Shown here piece after piece: positions 51,837 to 60,178 of a stretch of DNA of 64,000 nt. Below the pieces are notes generated by a model that saw only the letters and a program-made list of their open reading frames with translations, made no database searches and was not told where the DNA came from. Origin of the DNA: Maricaulis sp036231565. GTDB taxonomy: Bacteria; Pseudomonadota; Alphaproteobacteria; Caulobacterales; Maricaulaceae. The DNA is taken from positions 43,899-107,898 of the forward strand of contig JAZAHA010000006.1 of the NCBI GenBank assembly GCA_036231565.1, given 5' to 3'. Positions within the stretch are counted from its first letter, which is position 1. Each line of letters opens with the position of its first letter. Both the position numbers and the translations under genes were made by a program.

Positions 51837-51866
51837 GCCCCCGGGGAAAACTCCGGGGGCTTTTTT
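51837..51866 (+). terminator. Rho-independent terminator of the BI-1 gene
   Basis: GCCCCCGG (51837-51844) pairs with CCGGGGGC (51853-51860), with an 8-base loop, followed by TTTTTT (51861-51866). It is a classic intrinsic terminator on the plus strand. Confidence 0.93.
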
Positions 51867-51895
51867 GTGGGTGTGGTGCGAGCGAAACACGGGTT

Positions 51896-52068
51896 GTCAT
51901 CCCGGCCGTACGGCCTGCGCAGGCAGGCCGGAGGGCCGGGACCCATACGCTCGCTTTCTGCCGAAAGCGGGCTCGACGTAGGCGACAGCCGGACAAGCAG
52001 CCGGATTATGGGTCCCGGACTTGCGCCCCGCCTGTGCGGGGCATTCATCCGGGAAGACAAGTGTCGCT
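51896..52068. repeat. Family D intergenic repeat, copy 1
   Basis: About 170 bases starting TTGTCATCCCGGCCGTACGG and ending CATTCATCCGGGAAGACAAG. It has internal complementary blocks (GGGACCCATA with TATGGGTCCC; GGCCTGCGCAGGCAGGCC). It lies just beyond the BI-1 terminator and before DUF2794. The second copy is at 61513-61680. Confidence 0.88.
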
Positions 52069-52074
52069 GAAGTT

Positions 52075-52416
52075 TCAGTCCACCACGTGGAAGCGCTTCT
52101 TGTCGAAAATGCGCAGGACCTGGGAGAGGTCGTGGCCGCGCTTGAGGATCTGGCCGTCCATGCCGACCACCTTGTAGGCGCCCTGGCGCTGGGCGTCGGC
52201 GGGCGTCTTGATCACGGCATACATCGGCATCTCGCTGTGCCGGCGGAAGATCGAGAACACGGCCTGGTCGCGAAGGCCGTCAATCGCGTAGTCCTTCCAC
52301 TCGCCGCGCGCGACGAAATGGCCGTAGACGCGCAGGATGGTGTCCAGTTCCCGGCGCTGCCACATCACCGATTGTGGCGCCGGACGCACGCTGTGGGGGC
52401 TTGCTGTCACCCGCAT
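52075..52416 (-). CDS. DUF2794 domain protein
   Basis: 113 residues. QRRELDTILRVYGHFVARGEWKDYAIDGLRDQAVFSIFRRHSEMPMYAVIKTP is the DUF2794 core, a small alphaproteobacterial family of unknown function. No signal or membrane segment is present. Its TGA/ATG arrangement gives a clean frame. It is single, divergent from the gldA-like operon (297-base gap). Confidence 0.9.
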   Translation of the reverse strand: MRVTASPHSVRPAPQSVMWQRRELDTILRVYGHFVARGEWKDYAIDGLRDQAVFSIFRRHSEMPMYAVIKTPADAQRQGAYKVVGMDGQILKRGHDLSQVLRIFDKKRFHVVD

Positions 52417-52713
52417 TCTCCCATGGGTTGAATGGCCGTTTACAGCTTACAAACATTTCACGCGGTGCCGCAAAGTCGCCACATTCCCGGCCAGTTCCCG
52501 CCATACCGCGAAGCCACCGTCCAACGCGTCGGCCGGTCGCGTCAATGTTCCGGATCCTGGATTTAGACAGCCCCCCCAGCCCCCCGGGTCAAGGAGCAGC
52601 GGTCCGGTCGACACCCTCAACCCCTCCTTTTGCCCGCCTGTTTCGCCTCTGGCCAAGCGCGCGCCGGCACGCTAACGCTAGGGCCCTCTCAGCCTGGAGT
52701 CTCCGAGCGTTAC

Positions 52714-53463
52714 ATGCTGGTTGCCGACCATCTGACCAAGGATTTCGGACCGCGGCGCGCCGTCGACGACGTCTCCTTCACGCTGGAGCGCGGCGAGGTG
52801 CTGGGCTTTCTCGGCCCCAATGGCGCGGGCAAGACGACCACGATGCGCATGCTGGCCGGCGCGCTGGAAGCCGATGAGGGCCGCGCCTCGATCGCCGGGC
52901 ATGACTGCGTCGCGGCACGCCTGGAAGCACAGGCCCGGCTGGGCTATCTGCCCGAGGGCGCGCCCGCCTATCCGGCCATGTCGCCGCGCGATTTCGTCGC
53001 TTTCAGCCTGCGTGCGCGCGGCTTTTCCGGCGCCAGTCTGAAACGCGCCGTCGCGCTGGCGCTGGAGCGTGCGAATCTGGGCGGTTATGAGCATCAGCCG
53101 ATCGGCACGCTCTCCAAGGGCTATAAGCGCCGCGCGGCGCTGGCGGCGGCCATCGCCCATGATCCGCCGGTACTGATTCTCGACGAACCGACCGACGGGC
53201 TGGATCCCAACCAGAAGGACGGGGTGCGCCAGCTGATCCGCGACATGGCACCGGACAAGGCGATCATCATCTCCACCCACATTCTGGAAGAAGTGCCCGC
53301 CGTGTGCTCGCGCGCCATCGTGATTGCGCGCGGCCGGCTGCTGTTCGACGGCTCGCCGCGCGAACTGGCCGAGCTGGCACCGGAACGCCAGATCGAGGCC
53401 GCCTTCCGCCAGCTCACCCTGGCGCCGGCCGGTAATGGCAATACGCCGGAGGCGGCCGCGTGA
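52714..53463 (+). CDS. gldA: GldA-like ABC transporter ATPase
   Basis: 249 residues. Walker A GPNGAGKTT (34-42), the Q-loop region, signature LSKGYKRRAALAAAIAHDP, Walker B LILDEPTDGLDP and the H-loop IISTHILEEV are all present. This is the ATPase of a DrrA/GldA-type exporter. ATG 52714 is used (MLVADHLTKDFG). It overlaps the permease gene by 4 bases and heads a four- or five-gene operon. The upstream 297 bases hold the promoter and unusual C-runs (CCCCCCCAGCCCCCCGGG, near 52570). Confidence 0.93.
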   Translation: MLVADHLTKDFGPRRAVDDVSFTLERGEVLGFLGPNGAGKTTTMRMLAGALEADEGRASIAGHDCVAARLEAQARLGYLPEGAPAYPAMSPRDFVAFSLRARGFSGASLKRAVALALERANLGGYEHQPIGTLSKGYKRRAALAAAIAHDPPVLILDEPTDGLDPNQKDGVRQLIRDMAPDKAIIISTHILEEVPAVCSRAIVIARGRLLFDGSPRELAELAPERQIEAAFRQLTLAPAGNGNTPEAAA

Positions 53464-54203
53464 TCCACACTCTCTGGGCCATCTACCGGCGCGAACTGGG
53501 TGCCTATTTCCTCACCCCGCTGGCCTATGTGTTTCTGGCGGTGTTCGGCTTTGCCGCGCCGGCTTTTGCCTTCCATGTCGGCCGTTTCTTCGACACCAAC
53601 CGCGCCGATCTCGCCCCGATGTTCGACTATCTGCCCTGGCTGCTGGTCATCCTGATGCCGGCGCTGGCGATGCGCGCCTGGGCGGAGGAGCGCGATCGCG
53701 GCACGCTGGAATTCCTGATGGCCCTGCCGATCCCGCTCTGGGCGACGGCGGGCGGCAAATTCCTCGCTGCCTGGACGATGGCAGCCCTGGCCATCGCGCT
53801 GACCTTCCCGATGTGGATCGCGGTCAATTATCTCGGCGAGCCGGACAATGCCGCCATCGCCACCGCCTATCTGGGCACGCTGCTTCTGGCCGGGGCTTAT
53901 CTGGCGGTCGGCCAGGCCCTGTCGGCGACCACGGCCAACCAGGTTGTCGCCTTCGTGCTCGGCGCTGGCGCGGCCTTCCTGCTGACCATGGCGGGCCTGC
54001 CCTTCGTGCTGTCCGTGCTGGGCGCCAGCGCGCCGGCGGCGGTGACCGAATTCGTCGCCGGCCTGTCGGCGCTGGATCACTACAACGCTTTCCGCAATGG
54101 CGTGATCGGTCTCTCTGACCTCGTCTACTTCCTCGGCCTGACCGGCATCTGCCTGACCATGGGCGGTGTGCTGGTGTCCGAACGGCGCGGAGGCGGCCGA
54201 TGA
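53460..54203 (+). CDS. gldF: GldF-like ABC transporter permease
   Basis: 247 residues with about six membrane helices. IYRRELGAYFLTPLAYVFLAVFGF at the start and MRAWAEERDRGTLEFLMALPIPLWATAGGKFLAAW near the middle are typical of the ABC-2/GldF permease family. It would form the membrane channel of the GldA-GldF-GldG complex. The ATG-equivalent start is a GTG (53460), overlapping gldA, and the stop overlaps gldG, so the order is fixed by coupling. Confidence 0.9.
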   Translation: MIHTLWAIYRRELGAYFLTPLAYVFLAVFGFAAPAFAFHVGRFFDTNRADLAPMFDYLPWLLVILMPALAMRAWAEERDRGTLEFLMALPIPLWATAGGKFLAAWTMAALAIALTFPMWIAVNYLGEPDNAAIATAYLGTLLLAGAYLAVGQALSATTANQVVAFVLGAGAAFLLTMAGLPFVLSVLGASAPAAVTEFVAGLSALDHYNAFRNGVIGLSDLVYFLGLTGICLTMGGVLVSERRGGGR

Positions 54204-56047
54204 AACGCGCCCTCTTCACGCCGCTGATGCTGCTGGCGCTCGCCGTGATCTTCCTCGCGGGCAACCAGATTGCCGGGCTGACCCTGCGCAGCTGGCGGCT
54301 CGACCTGACCGAACAGGGCCTCTACCGCCTCTCGCCGGGCACGGAGGACGTGATCGGCCGCCTGGCCGAGCCGGTGGAGTGGCGCTTCTACTATTCCCGC
54401 GCCGAGGCCGCCCAGTATCCCGCGATCCGCGCCTATGCCAGCCGGGTGCGTGAAATGCTGGAAGCCTATGCCGACCGCTCCGGCGGCATGATCCGGCTGA
54501 CCGAGATCGACCCGCAGCCCTTCTCGCCGGACGAGGATGCCGCGCTGGAGGCGGGGCTTCAGGCTGTGCCGACCGAGGCCGGCACCTCGCTCTATTTCGG
54601 CCTGGTGGCGCGCAATTCCATCGACGAACAGGCGGTGATCCCGGTTTTCCGCGAGGATTCCGAGGCGCGGCTGGAATACGATCTCACCCGTGTCATCTCC
54701 GATCTGGAACGGCCGCGCCGGCCGCGTATCGCCGTTATCACCAGCCTGCCGATCACGCCGGACACCGGCGCGCCCAACCGTTTCGTCACCGAGCTGAGCG
54801 GCGCCTATGAGATTGTCTGGGTGGATCGCGATTTCCAGGACCTGCCCGAGGCCGATGCGCTCCTGCTGCTGCATCCGGGCGAGCTGAGCGAGGCGCAGCT
54901 CTACCGTATCGATCAGCATGTGCTGACCCGCGGGCGGCTGCTCGCCTTCATCGATCCGCTGGCGCATGTTGCCATGCGGCCGGGACCGGACGGTCTGCCG
55001 CCGATCCGCGCCCGGCGCTCTTCGGATCTGGGTCCGCTGCTGGCGCGCTGGGGCGTGCGCTACGATGCCCAGAGCGTCGCCATGGACCGGGCGCTGGGAC
55101 TGCCGGTCGAGATTGTCGATGCCGACGGGTGGGCGCGCCGCCGCGCCTACCCCCTGTGGTTCTCGGTCGGCCAGGCCCAGCTGTCCGGCGAAGATCTGGC
55201 CACGGCAACGCTCGATCTGGGGATCAATTTCGGCTCGCCCGGTTATCTCGAACCGGTCGGCCAGCCCGGCATGACGGTGACGCCCCTGGTCGTCACCTCA
55301 CCGGAAGGCGCTGCCATCGATGCCGATATCGCTGCCGGTGCGCCGGGGCCGGATGCGCTTCTGCGCGGCTACCAGCCCGAGCCGGCACCGCTGATGCTGG
55401 CGGCGCGCCTGTCCGGCCTGCCGGAGACGGCGTTCCCGGATGGTCCGCCCGCCAGCGACACGCTGTTCAGCCCGGCCGATCACGTCGGCCAGGCCGACGC
55501 GCCGGTCGATATCACCGTGGTCGCCGATGCCGACTGGCTGGACGATACCTATTATGTCCGATCCGATCCGGCGGTCGGTGACATGATGGTGGCCGACAAT
55601 CTCACCCTGGCGCTGAACCTGATCGACATGGCGGCCGGTGACCGGGCGCTGATCGAGGTGCGTTCGCGCACGCCCTCGCTGCGGCCGATGAGCCGGGTCG
55701 ACCGGCTGCGCGAGGCGGCCGAGACGCGCTATCTGGAAATCCAGGATGCGCTGGAACAGGAAATCGCCGATGCCGAGGCGCAGCTGGACAGTCTGACCGG
55801 CTCGGGCCAGGCCTCGGCCTTCCTGTCAGCCTCGGGCGCTGCCCAGCGCGAGGAGGCCGAGCGCCTGCGCCACCAGATCGCCGAGACGCGAGCCGAGCTG
55901 CGCGCCGTCGAGCGGGATTTCCGCCGCGATATCGATGCGCTGAATGCCACACTGCAATTCTGGACCATCGGCGTGCCGCCGGTGCTGATCATCCTGGCCG
56001 GGATTGCCGGTGCGCTGGTGCGCCGCCGCCGGGGGAGGCCGTCATGA
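54200..56047 (+). CDS. gldG: GldG-like ABC-associated auxiliary protein
   Basis: 615 residues. An N-terminal membrane helix (LFTPLMLLALAVIFLAGNQIAGL) precedes a large exposed region. This includes LDLTEQGLYRLSPGTEDVIGRLAEPVEWRFYYSR, EALLLLHPGELSEAQLYRIDQHVLTRGRLLAFIDPLAH, and a DUF4350/GldG-like beta-rich part. A charged coiled-coil (about 500-580, SRVDRLREAAETRYLEIQDALEQE and following) leads to a C-terminal helix (VPPVLIILAGIAGALVRRRRG). The architecture matches GldG, first defined in Bacteroidetes gliding motility but found widely in non-gliders. Coupled by 4-base overlaps on both sides. Confidence 0.9.
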   Translation: MKRALFTPLMLLALAVIFLAGNQIAGLTLRSWRLDLTEQGLYRLSPGTEDVIGRLAEPVEWRFYYSRAEAAQYPAIRAYASRVREMLEAYADRSGGMIRLTEIDPQPFSPDEDAALEAGLQAVPTEAGTSLYFGLVARNSIDEQAVIPVFREDSEARLEYDLTRVISDLERPRRPRIAVITSLPITPDTGAPNRFVTELSGAYEIVWVDRDFQDLPEADALLLLHPGELSEAQLYRIDQHVLTRGRLLAFIDPLAHVAMRPGPDGLPPIRARRSSDLGPLLARWGVRYDAQSVAMDRALGLPVEIVDADGWARRRAYPLWFSVGQAQLSGEDLATATLDLGINFGSPGYLEPVGQPGMTVTPLVVTSPEGAAIDADIAAGAPGPDALLRGYQPEPAPLMLAARLSGLPETAFPDGPPASDTLFSPADHVGQADAPVDITVVADADWLDDTYYVRSDPAVGDMMVADNLTLALNLIDMAAGDRALIEVRSRTPSLRPMSRVDRLREAAETRYLEIQDALEQEIADAEAQLDSLTGSGQASAFLSASGAAQREEAERLRHQIAETRAELRAVERDFRRDIDALNATLQFWTIGVPPVLIILAGIAGALVRRRRGRPS

Positions 56048-57120
56048 GCCAGCGGATGGACCGGCAGCGCGGCATGCGGCTCGCCATTGCGGGCGTGCTG
56101 GCGCTGGGGCTTCTCGGCCTCGCGGCCGGGCTGACCTGGAACCAGGCGCGCCAGGCCTGGCAGCCGGAAGTTTCCGGGCCGGTCCTGCCCGACTGGCCGC
56201 AGGCGGTGCGCGAGGCCGCCGAGATCGAGATCGACAGCGCCGAGGACCATTTTACCCTGAGGCGCAGCGAGAGCGGCTGGATCATGCCCAGCCGCGACGG
56301 CCATCCCGTGGTCGCCGGCCGGCTGGCCGAACTCGACGCTTTCCTGGCAGGGCTGGACTATGCCGGCGCGCGCACGGCGGATCCGGCCAAACATGCCCGC
56401 CTGGGCCTGGGCGGCCGGGGCGAGGAGGGCGAGGCGACGCGGGTGACGGTGCGCGATGCCTCCGGCGCCGTGCGGGTCGATATCCTGCTGGGACGCGAAA
56501 CCGAGACCGGCATTTATGTGCGCTTTCCGGGCCGCAACCGCACCTATGCGGCGCGCCCGGCCGAGACGGCGGCCAGCCTGCCGCCCATCGCCGAGGCGGG
56601 GCACTGGCTGGACCTGGACTTCCTGGAACTGGGCGCCAATGCCATCGCTGTCAGCACGATCGTGCCGGAAGCGGGCCCGGCCTACCGGCTGGAACGTCCC
56701 TCGCCGAGCGTGCGCAGTTTTGCCCTGCGCCAGCCGGGCGGCTGGACGCTGATCACGGCGGCGGCGGGCAATGGTCCGGCCAGCGCGCTGGCGCGGGTGC
56801 GCTTTCGCGATGTGCGGGCCGCCGCGCGCCTTGAAGGCGAGGTCGTCGCCCGCCATATCGCCGAGACCTTTGGCGGCGTGCGTGTGAGCCTGGATGTGCT
56901 GGCGCTGGGGGAGACACGCTGGGCGGTGCTGCAGGCGGACGCCCTGACCGATGATGCCCGCGACGCGGCCGGGGCGATCAATGCGGCAGCGGACGGGTGG
57001 GCCTTCCTCCTGTCCGACCTGACGCTGGACCGCCTGATCCGGCCGCTGGACCAGATTGCCGATCCCAGGCGGGAGACCGAAACCGATGCAGCTGAACCAG
57101 ATAACCCTCCCCGTCAGTGA
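56044..57120 (+). CDS. DUF4340 domain protein
   Basis: 358 residues: one N-terminal membrane helix (LAIAGVLALGLLGLAAGLTW) and an exposed beta-rich region with repeated DUF4340 character (EDHFTLRRSESGWIMPSRDGHPVVAGRLAELDAFLAGLDYAGARTADPAKHARLGLG). DUF4340 proteins are frequent partners of GldA/F/G-like systems. The gene's stop lies 35 bases inside the next gene's start, an unusually long overlap. Confidence 0.92.
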   Translation: MSQRMDRQRGMRLAIAGVLALGLLGLAAGLTWNQARQAWQPEVSGPVLPDWPQAVREAAEIEIDSAEDHFTLRRSESGWIMPSRDGHPVVAGRLAELDAFLAGLDYAGARTADPAKHARLGLGGRGEEGEATRVTVRDASGAVRVDILLGRETETGIYVRFPGRNRTYAARPAETAASLPPIAEAGHWLDLDFLELGANAIAVSTIVPEAGPAYRLERPSPSVRSFALRQPGGWTLITAAAGNGPASALARVRFRDVRAAARLEGEVVARHIAETFGGVRVSLDVLALGETRWAVLQADALTDDARDAAGAINAAADGWAFLLSDLTLDRLIRPLDQIADPRRETETDAAEPDNPPRQ

Positions 57121-57466
57121 CATCCCGCGCTCGAAGGCCTTCTATCTTCAGCTCGGTTTCAGGCTTCTGGTCGACAGTCCGCACTATTGCCGCTTCCTGG
57201 CACCTGAAGGCGATACGACGTTCTCCATTCATGTCGAGACCGGGCCGGTCCATCCCGGCGCGGTGGTCTATCTGGAAGATGCCGACATGGATGCGCGCGT
57301 GCGGGAACTGGAGGCGAAGGGCCTGGTCTTCGAGACACAGCCGGAGGATCAGTCCTGGCTGTGGCGCGAGGCGATCCTCCTCGATCCCGACGGCCACAAG
57401 ATCAAGATCTACCATGCCGGCGAAAACCGCATCGACCCGCCCTGGCGCGTGAAGCCGGAGGCTTAG
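57086..57466 (+). CDS. VOC-family (glyoxalase/dioxygenase-like) protein
   Basis: 126 residues made of two beta-alpha-beta-beta-beta units: MQLNQITLPVSDIPRSKAFYLQLGF, then GAVVYLEDADMDARVRELEAKGLVFETQPEDQSWLWREAILLDPDGHKIKIYH. The His/Glu-like metal ligands typical of VOC proteins cannot be assigned with confidence. ATG 57086 lies 35 bases inside the DUF4340 gene, so translation may be coupled. Whether it belongs functionally with the ABC system is unknown. Confidence 0.9.
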   Translation: MQLNQITLPVSDIPRSKAFYLQLGFRLLVDSPHYCRFLAPEGDTTFSIHVETGPVHPGAVVYLEDADMDARVRELEAKGLVFETQPEDQSWLWREAILLDPDGHKIKIYHAGENRIDPPWRVKPEA

Positions 57467-57479
57467 GGGGCGGCACACT

Positions 57480-57615
57480 CCAGGTCCTCGCCCTTGATGG
57501 GCGAGGGGGACCGCTGTGCTAGCAGCGGTGGAGTGGGTGTCTCTTTGAGACCGGAAACGCTGCGCGTTTCACCCCTTCCGCCCCTGCGGGGCACCTTCCC
57601 CATCAAGGGGAAGGA
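57480..57615. repeat. Family B intergenic repeat, copy 1
   Basis: Starts CCAGGTCCTCGCCCTTGATG and ends CCATCAAGGGGAAGGA. Inner hairpins include GACCGCTGTGCTAGCAGCGG-type and AACGCTGCGCGTT. The outer ends (CCCTTGATGGG, CCCATCAAGGGG) are complementary, so the element can fold back on itself. Related copies occur at 60598-60737 (reversed) and 63012-63142 (half-modules rearranged). Confidence 0.88.
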
Positions 57616-57703
57616 CAAGAGAGCTCCGGATTTGCCTCGAATGGCCCGATTTGCCCCATTAATGGCCTTTGGGCCATAACGGGGTGAGGCTAGGGTGGCG
57701 GGC

Positions 57704-58699
57704 ATGGATACACCGCACACCATCGTCTTCCTGATCTATCCGGGGTTCCAGCTGCTCGACCTCACCGGGCCGCTGGCCATGTTCTCGGCCGCCAACCGGG
57801 CCGCTGGCCGCCGGCTCTACGATATCCGTGTCGCCGCACCGCAGGCGGGCAATGTTGCGAGCTCGTCCGGGCTGGCCGTAGCCGCCGGGGACAGTGCGGC
57901 CGCCGCAGCGGCCCGGCTGGGCCCGGGCTCTACCGCGATCGTCGCCGGCGGCGAGGAGCCGGGCGTGCGTGGTGCGCTGGACGGGCAGGACGTACAGGCC
58001 TTCATCGACATGGCCTTTGACCGCGCCGGACGCGTCGCCTCGGTCTGCTCCGGGACGTTCCTGCTCGCACGCCGGGGCCATCTGGACGGTTGCCGTGTCA
58101 CCACGCACTGGCGGTCGGCAGCCCGGCTGCAGCGCTATTATCCCGCGCTCGAAGTCGAGCCCGACGCGATCTTCGTGCGCGATGGCAAGGTGTGGACTTC
58201 GGCCGGTGTGACGGCGGGGATCGATCTCGCCCTCGCCCTGATCGAGACCGATCATGACCGCGAGCTGGCCCTGGCCGTGGCGCGCGAGAATGTCGTCTAC
58301 CGTATGCGGTCCGGCGGACAGGCGCAGTTTTCCGCCGACCTGGCGGCCCAGGGCGCGGACGATCGCCGGCTGGCCCGCCTCGCCGAGGCCGTGCGGGCCG
58401 CGCCGGAGCGTGACTGGTCGGTCACCGCGATGTGCGACACGCTCGCCGTCTCGCCGCGCACGCTGAGCCGCCTGTGCCGCCGCGAGATGACCACTTCGCC
58501 GGCCGCTTTCGTCGAACGCGTGCGGATCGATCTGGCGCGCTGCCTTCTGGTCGAGACGCGCCAGCGCATCGACACGGTGGCGCAGGCCTGCGGCTTCGGC
58601 ACGCACCAGCGCATGGACCGCGCCTTCATGCGCCAGCTGGGCGTGACGCCCAGCGATTATCGCGCCCGTTTCACCTCCCCCCTGAAAGAAGAGGCCTGA
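57704..58699 (+). CDS. GlxA-family AraC transcriptional regulator
   Basis: 331 residues: a DJ-1/PfpI amidotransferase-like N-terminal domain (1-190) with VFLIYPGFQLLDLTGPLAMF and SVCSGTFLLARRGHLDGCRVTTHW (Cys115 at the nucleophile elbow), followed by an AraC-type double HTH (about 225-320, WSVTAMCDTLAVSPRTLSRLCRREMTTSPAAFVERVRIDLARCLL and VAQACGFGTHQRMDRAFMRQLGVTPSDYRARF). Such regulators often control the gene next door. Here it is followed after 2 bases by a DJ-1/PfpI gene. ATG 57704. Confidence 0.94.
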   Translation: MDTPHTIVFLIYPGFQLLDLTGPLAMFSAANRAAGRRLYDIRVAAPQAGNVASSSGLAVAAGDSAAAAAARLGPGSTAIVAGGEEPGVRGALDGQDVQAFIDMAFDRAGRVASVCSGTFLLARRGHLDGCRVTTHWRSAARLQRYYPALEVEPDAIFVRDGKVWTSAGVTAGIDLALALIETDHDRELALAVARENVVYRMRSGGQAQFSADLAAQGADDRRLARLAEAVRAAPERDWSVTAMCDTLAVSPRTLSRLCRREMTTSPAAFVERVRIDLARCLLVETRQRIDTVAQACGFGTHQRMDRAFMRQLGVTPSDYRARFTSPLKEEA

Positions 58700-58701
58700 T
58701 C

Positions 58702-59391
58702 ATGACCGCCACCCTGAATATCGGCTTCCTGCTGTTCGACGACATTACCCAGCTGGACTTCACCGGCCCGCTGCAGGTGCTGTCGCGCATGCCGGGTGCG
58801 AAAATCCACCTGGTCGCCAGGACGCTGGACCCTGTGCGCACCGATTGCGGCCCCTTCATCCTGCCGGACACGACGATCGTGGCCTGTCCCGATCTCGACA
58901 TGATCTGCATTCCCGGCGGTTTCGGCATTGATGCCGCGATGCAGGACGCGGAGATTATCGATTTCGTCAGACGCCAGGGCATCCAGGCGCGCTATGTCAC
59001 CTCGGTGTGCACCGGCGCCTTCATCCTGGGCGCGGCGGGCCTGCTGGCGGGCCGCGAGGCGACGACGCACTGGCGCTATCATGAATTGCTGACGGCGTTC
59101 GGTGCCGAGCCGGTGAAATCGCGCGTCGTGCGCGACGGCAATCTCTTCACCGGCGGCGGTGTGACGGCGGGTATCGATTTCGCGCTGACCGTCGTCAAGG
59201 AGCTGGCGGGCGAGACCGTCGCCCAGGCGATCCAGCTGGGCCTGGAATATGATCCGCACCCGCCCGTCGACTGCGGCAGCCCGGACAAGGCCGGTGCGCA
59301 GGTCCGCGGCGCCGTCGAACAACGCTTCGCCCCGCGCGTCGAGGCTTTCGAGGGCCTGCTTCGCGAGATGCGCGCCGCCGAGACGGTTTAG
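58702..59391 (+). CDS. inhA: DJ-1/PfpI family protein, isonitrile-hydratase-like
   Basis: 229 residues. IGFLLFDDITQLDFTGPLQVLSRMPGAKIHLVART at the start, ICIPGGFGIDAAMQD and YVTSVCTGAFILGAAGLLAGREATTHWRYHELL, with the nucleophilic Cys103 and adjacent Thr104. The pattern agrees with Pseudomonas isonitrile hydratase (InhA), but many PfpI proteins share it. ATG 58702 is two bases from the GlxA-type regulator stop, so both are co-transcribed and the regulator may respond to the same compound. Confidence 0.85.
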   Translation: MTATLNIGFLLFDDITQLDFTGPLQVLSRMPGAKIHLVARTLDPVRTDCGPFILPDTTIVACPDLDMICIPGGFGIDAAMQDAEIIDFVRRQGIQARYVTSVCTGAFILGAAGLLAGREATTHWRYHELLTAFGAEPVKSRVVRDGNLFTGGGVTAGIDFALTVVKELAGETVAQAIQLGLEYDPHPPVDCGSPDKAGAQVRGAVEQRFAPRVEAFEGLLREMRAAETV

Positions 59392-59404
59392 GGGGGGGTG
59401 CTGT

Positions 59405-59586
59405 TTCCTCCCCATTTCATGGGGAGGTGGATCGCCGCAAAGCGGCGAGACGGAGGGGCGCCGCGTGAGCGGCGTTACAGGCAAGCCGGGTCCGGTCGAC
59501 TTTTGCGGCCTGCGGCCGCAACCCCTTCGACCCCTCCTTCGCCAAGGCTATGGAGGGCCCACTTCCCCACTCGCGTGGGGAAGAAA
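59405..59586. repeat. Family C intergenic repeat, copy 2
   Basis: About 180 bases between the PfpI gene and mmcB. It starts TTCCTCCCCATTTCATGGGG and ends CACTTCCCCACTCGCGTGGGG AAG, with GGAGGGGCGCCGCG and CCCCTTCGACCCC as in the copy at 40834-41004. Confidence 0.85.
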
Positions 59587-59639
59587 GCTCTATTCCTCTC
59601 GCATTCCGGGACACGTACCGGAGGTACATGTCCCCTGGC

Positions 59640-60089
59640 TTACTCCTCCACCCGCATCAGCCGGTCGGCGGCGGCGCGGGCGAAGCGCAGGGTGAGGGCC
59701 TTGCGGCGGGCCGGGGCGAGGGCGAGGACGGGGCTTTCGCGCACCACTGCCCCGCCGAACCCGTCGGCGATGATCAGGCCGGCATGTTCGGGAATGAGCT
59801 CGTGCGGGAAGCGTTGGGAGACGGCAAAATACAGCCGTTCGCAATAGCCGGCGTAATTCTCCCACTTGTTGTCGGCGCGGAAGTCGGCGATGCCGGACTT
59901 CACCTCGACAATGGTGATCTCGCCCTTGCGGCCGAGCGCGGCGAGATCGGCGCGGCGGCCGTCGGGCAGGATGAATTCCGGGATCGCGCTATAGCCCATC
60001 TGCCAGAGCAGGCGCGCCGCCCCGCGCATCAGCGCCTGGGCGTCGTCGATATCCGGATTGGCGGCGGAGGCAACGTCGGACAGGTCCAT
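59640..60089 (-). CDS. mmcB: MmcB-family DNA repair protein
   Basis: 149 residues. The core GRRADLAALGRKGEITIVEVKSGIADFRADNKWENYAGYCERLYFAVSQRFP contains a D-x(n)-E-V-K nuclease-like motif (RADLAAL, IVEVKSG), as in PD-(D/E)XK enzymes. MmcB in Caulobacter is needed for resistance to mitomycin C, and the family is taken to be a DNA repair endonuclease. The gene start is ATG 60089 (or 60101, four residues earlier). A LexA-type box lies at 60102-60116, directly upstream. The frame continues to 60692, but that extension is antisense to the neighbouring gene. Confidence 0.9.
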   Translation of the reverse strand: MDLSDVASAANPDIDDAQALMRGAARLLWQMGYSAIPEFILPDGRRADLAALGRKGEITIVEVKSGIADFRADNKWENYAGYCERLYFAVSQRFPHELIPEHAGLIIADGFGGAVVRESPVLALAPARRKALTLRFARAAADRLMRVEE

Positions 60090-60101
60090 GGCGCAAAACA
60101 T

Positions 60102-60116
60102 GTTCCATATTTGTTC
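60102..60116 (-). promoter_or_regulatory. LexA (SOS) box upstream of mmcB
   Basis: GTTC-CATATTT-GTTC is a perfect match to the alphaproteobacterial LexA consensus GTTC-N7-GTTC. It ends 12 bases before the mmcB start at 60089 and lies in the 89-base space to the divergent metalloprotease gene. Repression by LexA and induction by DNA damage follow from known biology of the motif, not from evidence here. Confidence 0.85.
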
Positions 60117-60178
60117 GCGGCGCAAGCCTGCCGCGGAAACGGACTGACAGCGCCCGCCGTGGCCGGTATACGGGGGCC

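Noticed and set aside
52560..52600. C-runs upstream of gldA as a phase-variable tract
   Set aside because: The runs (7 and 6 C) are short and outside a gene or recognisable promoter spacer, so phase variation is not supported.
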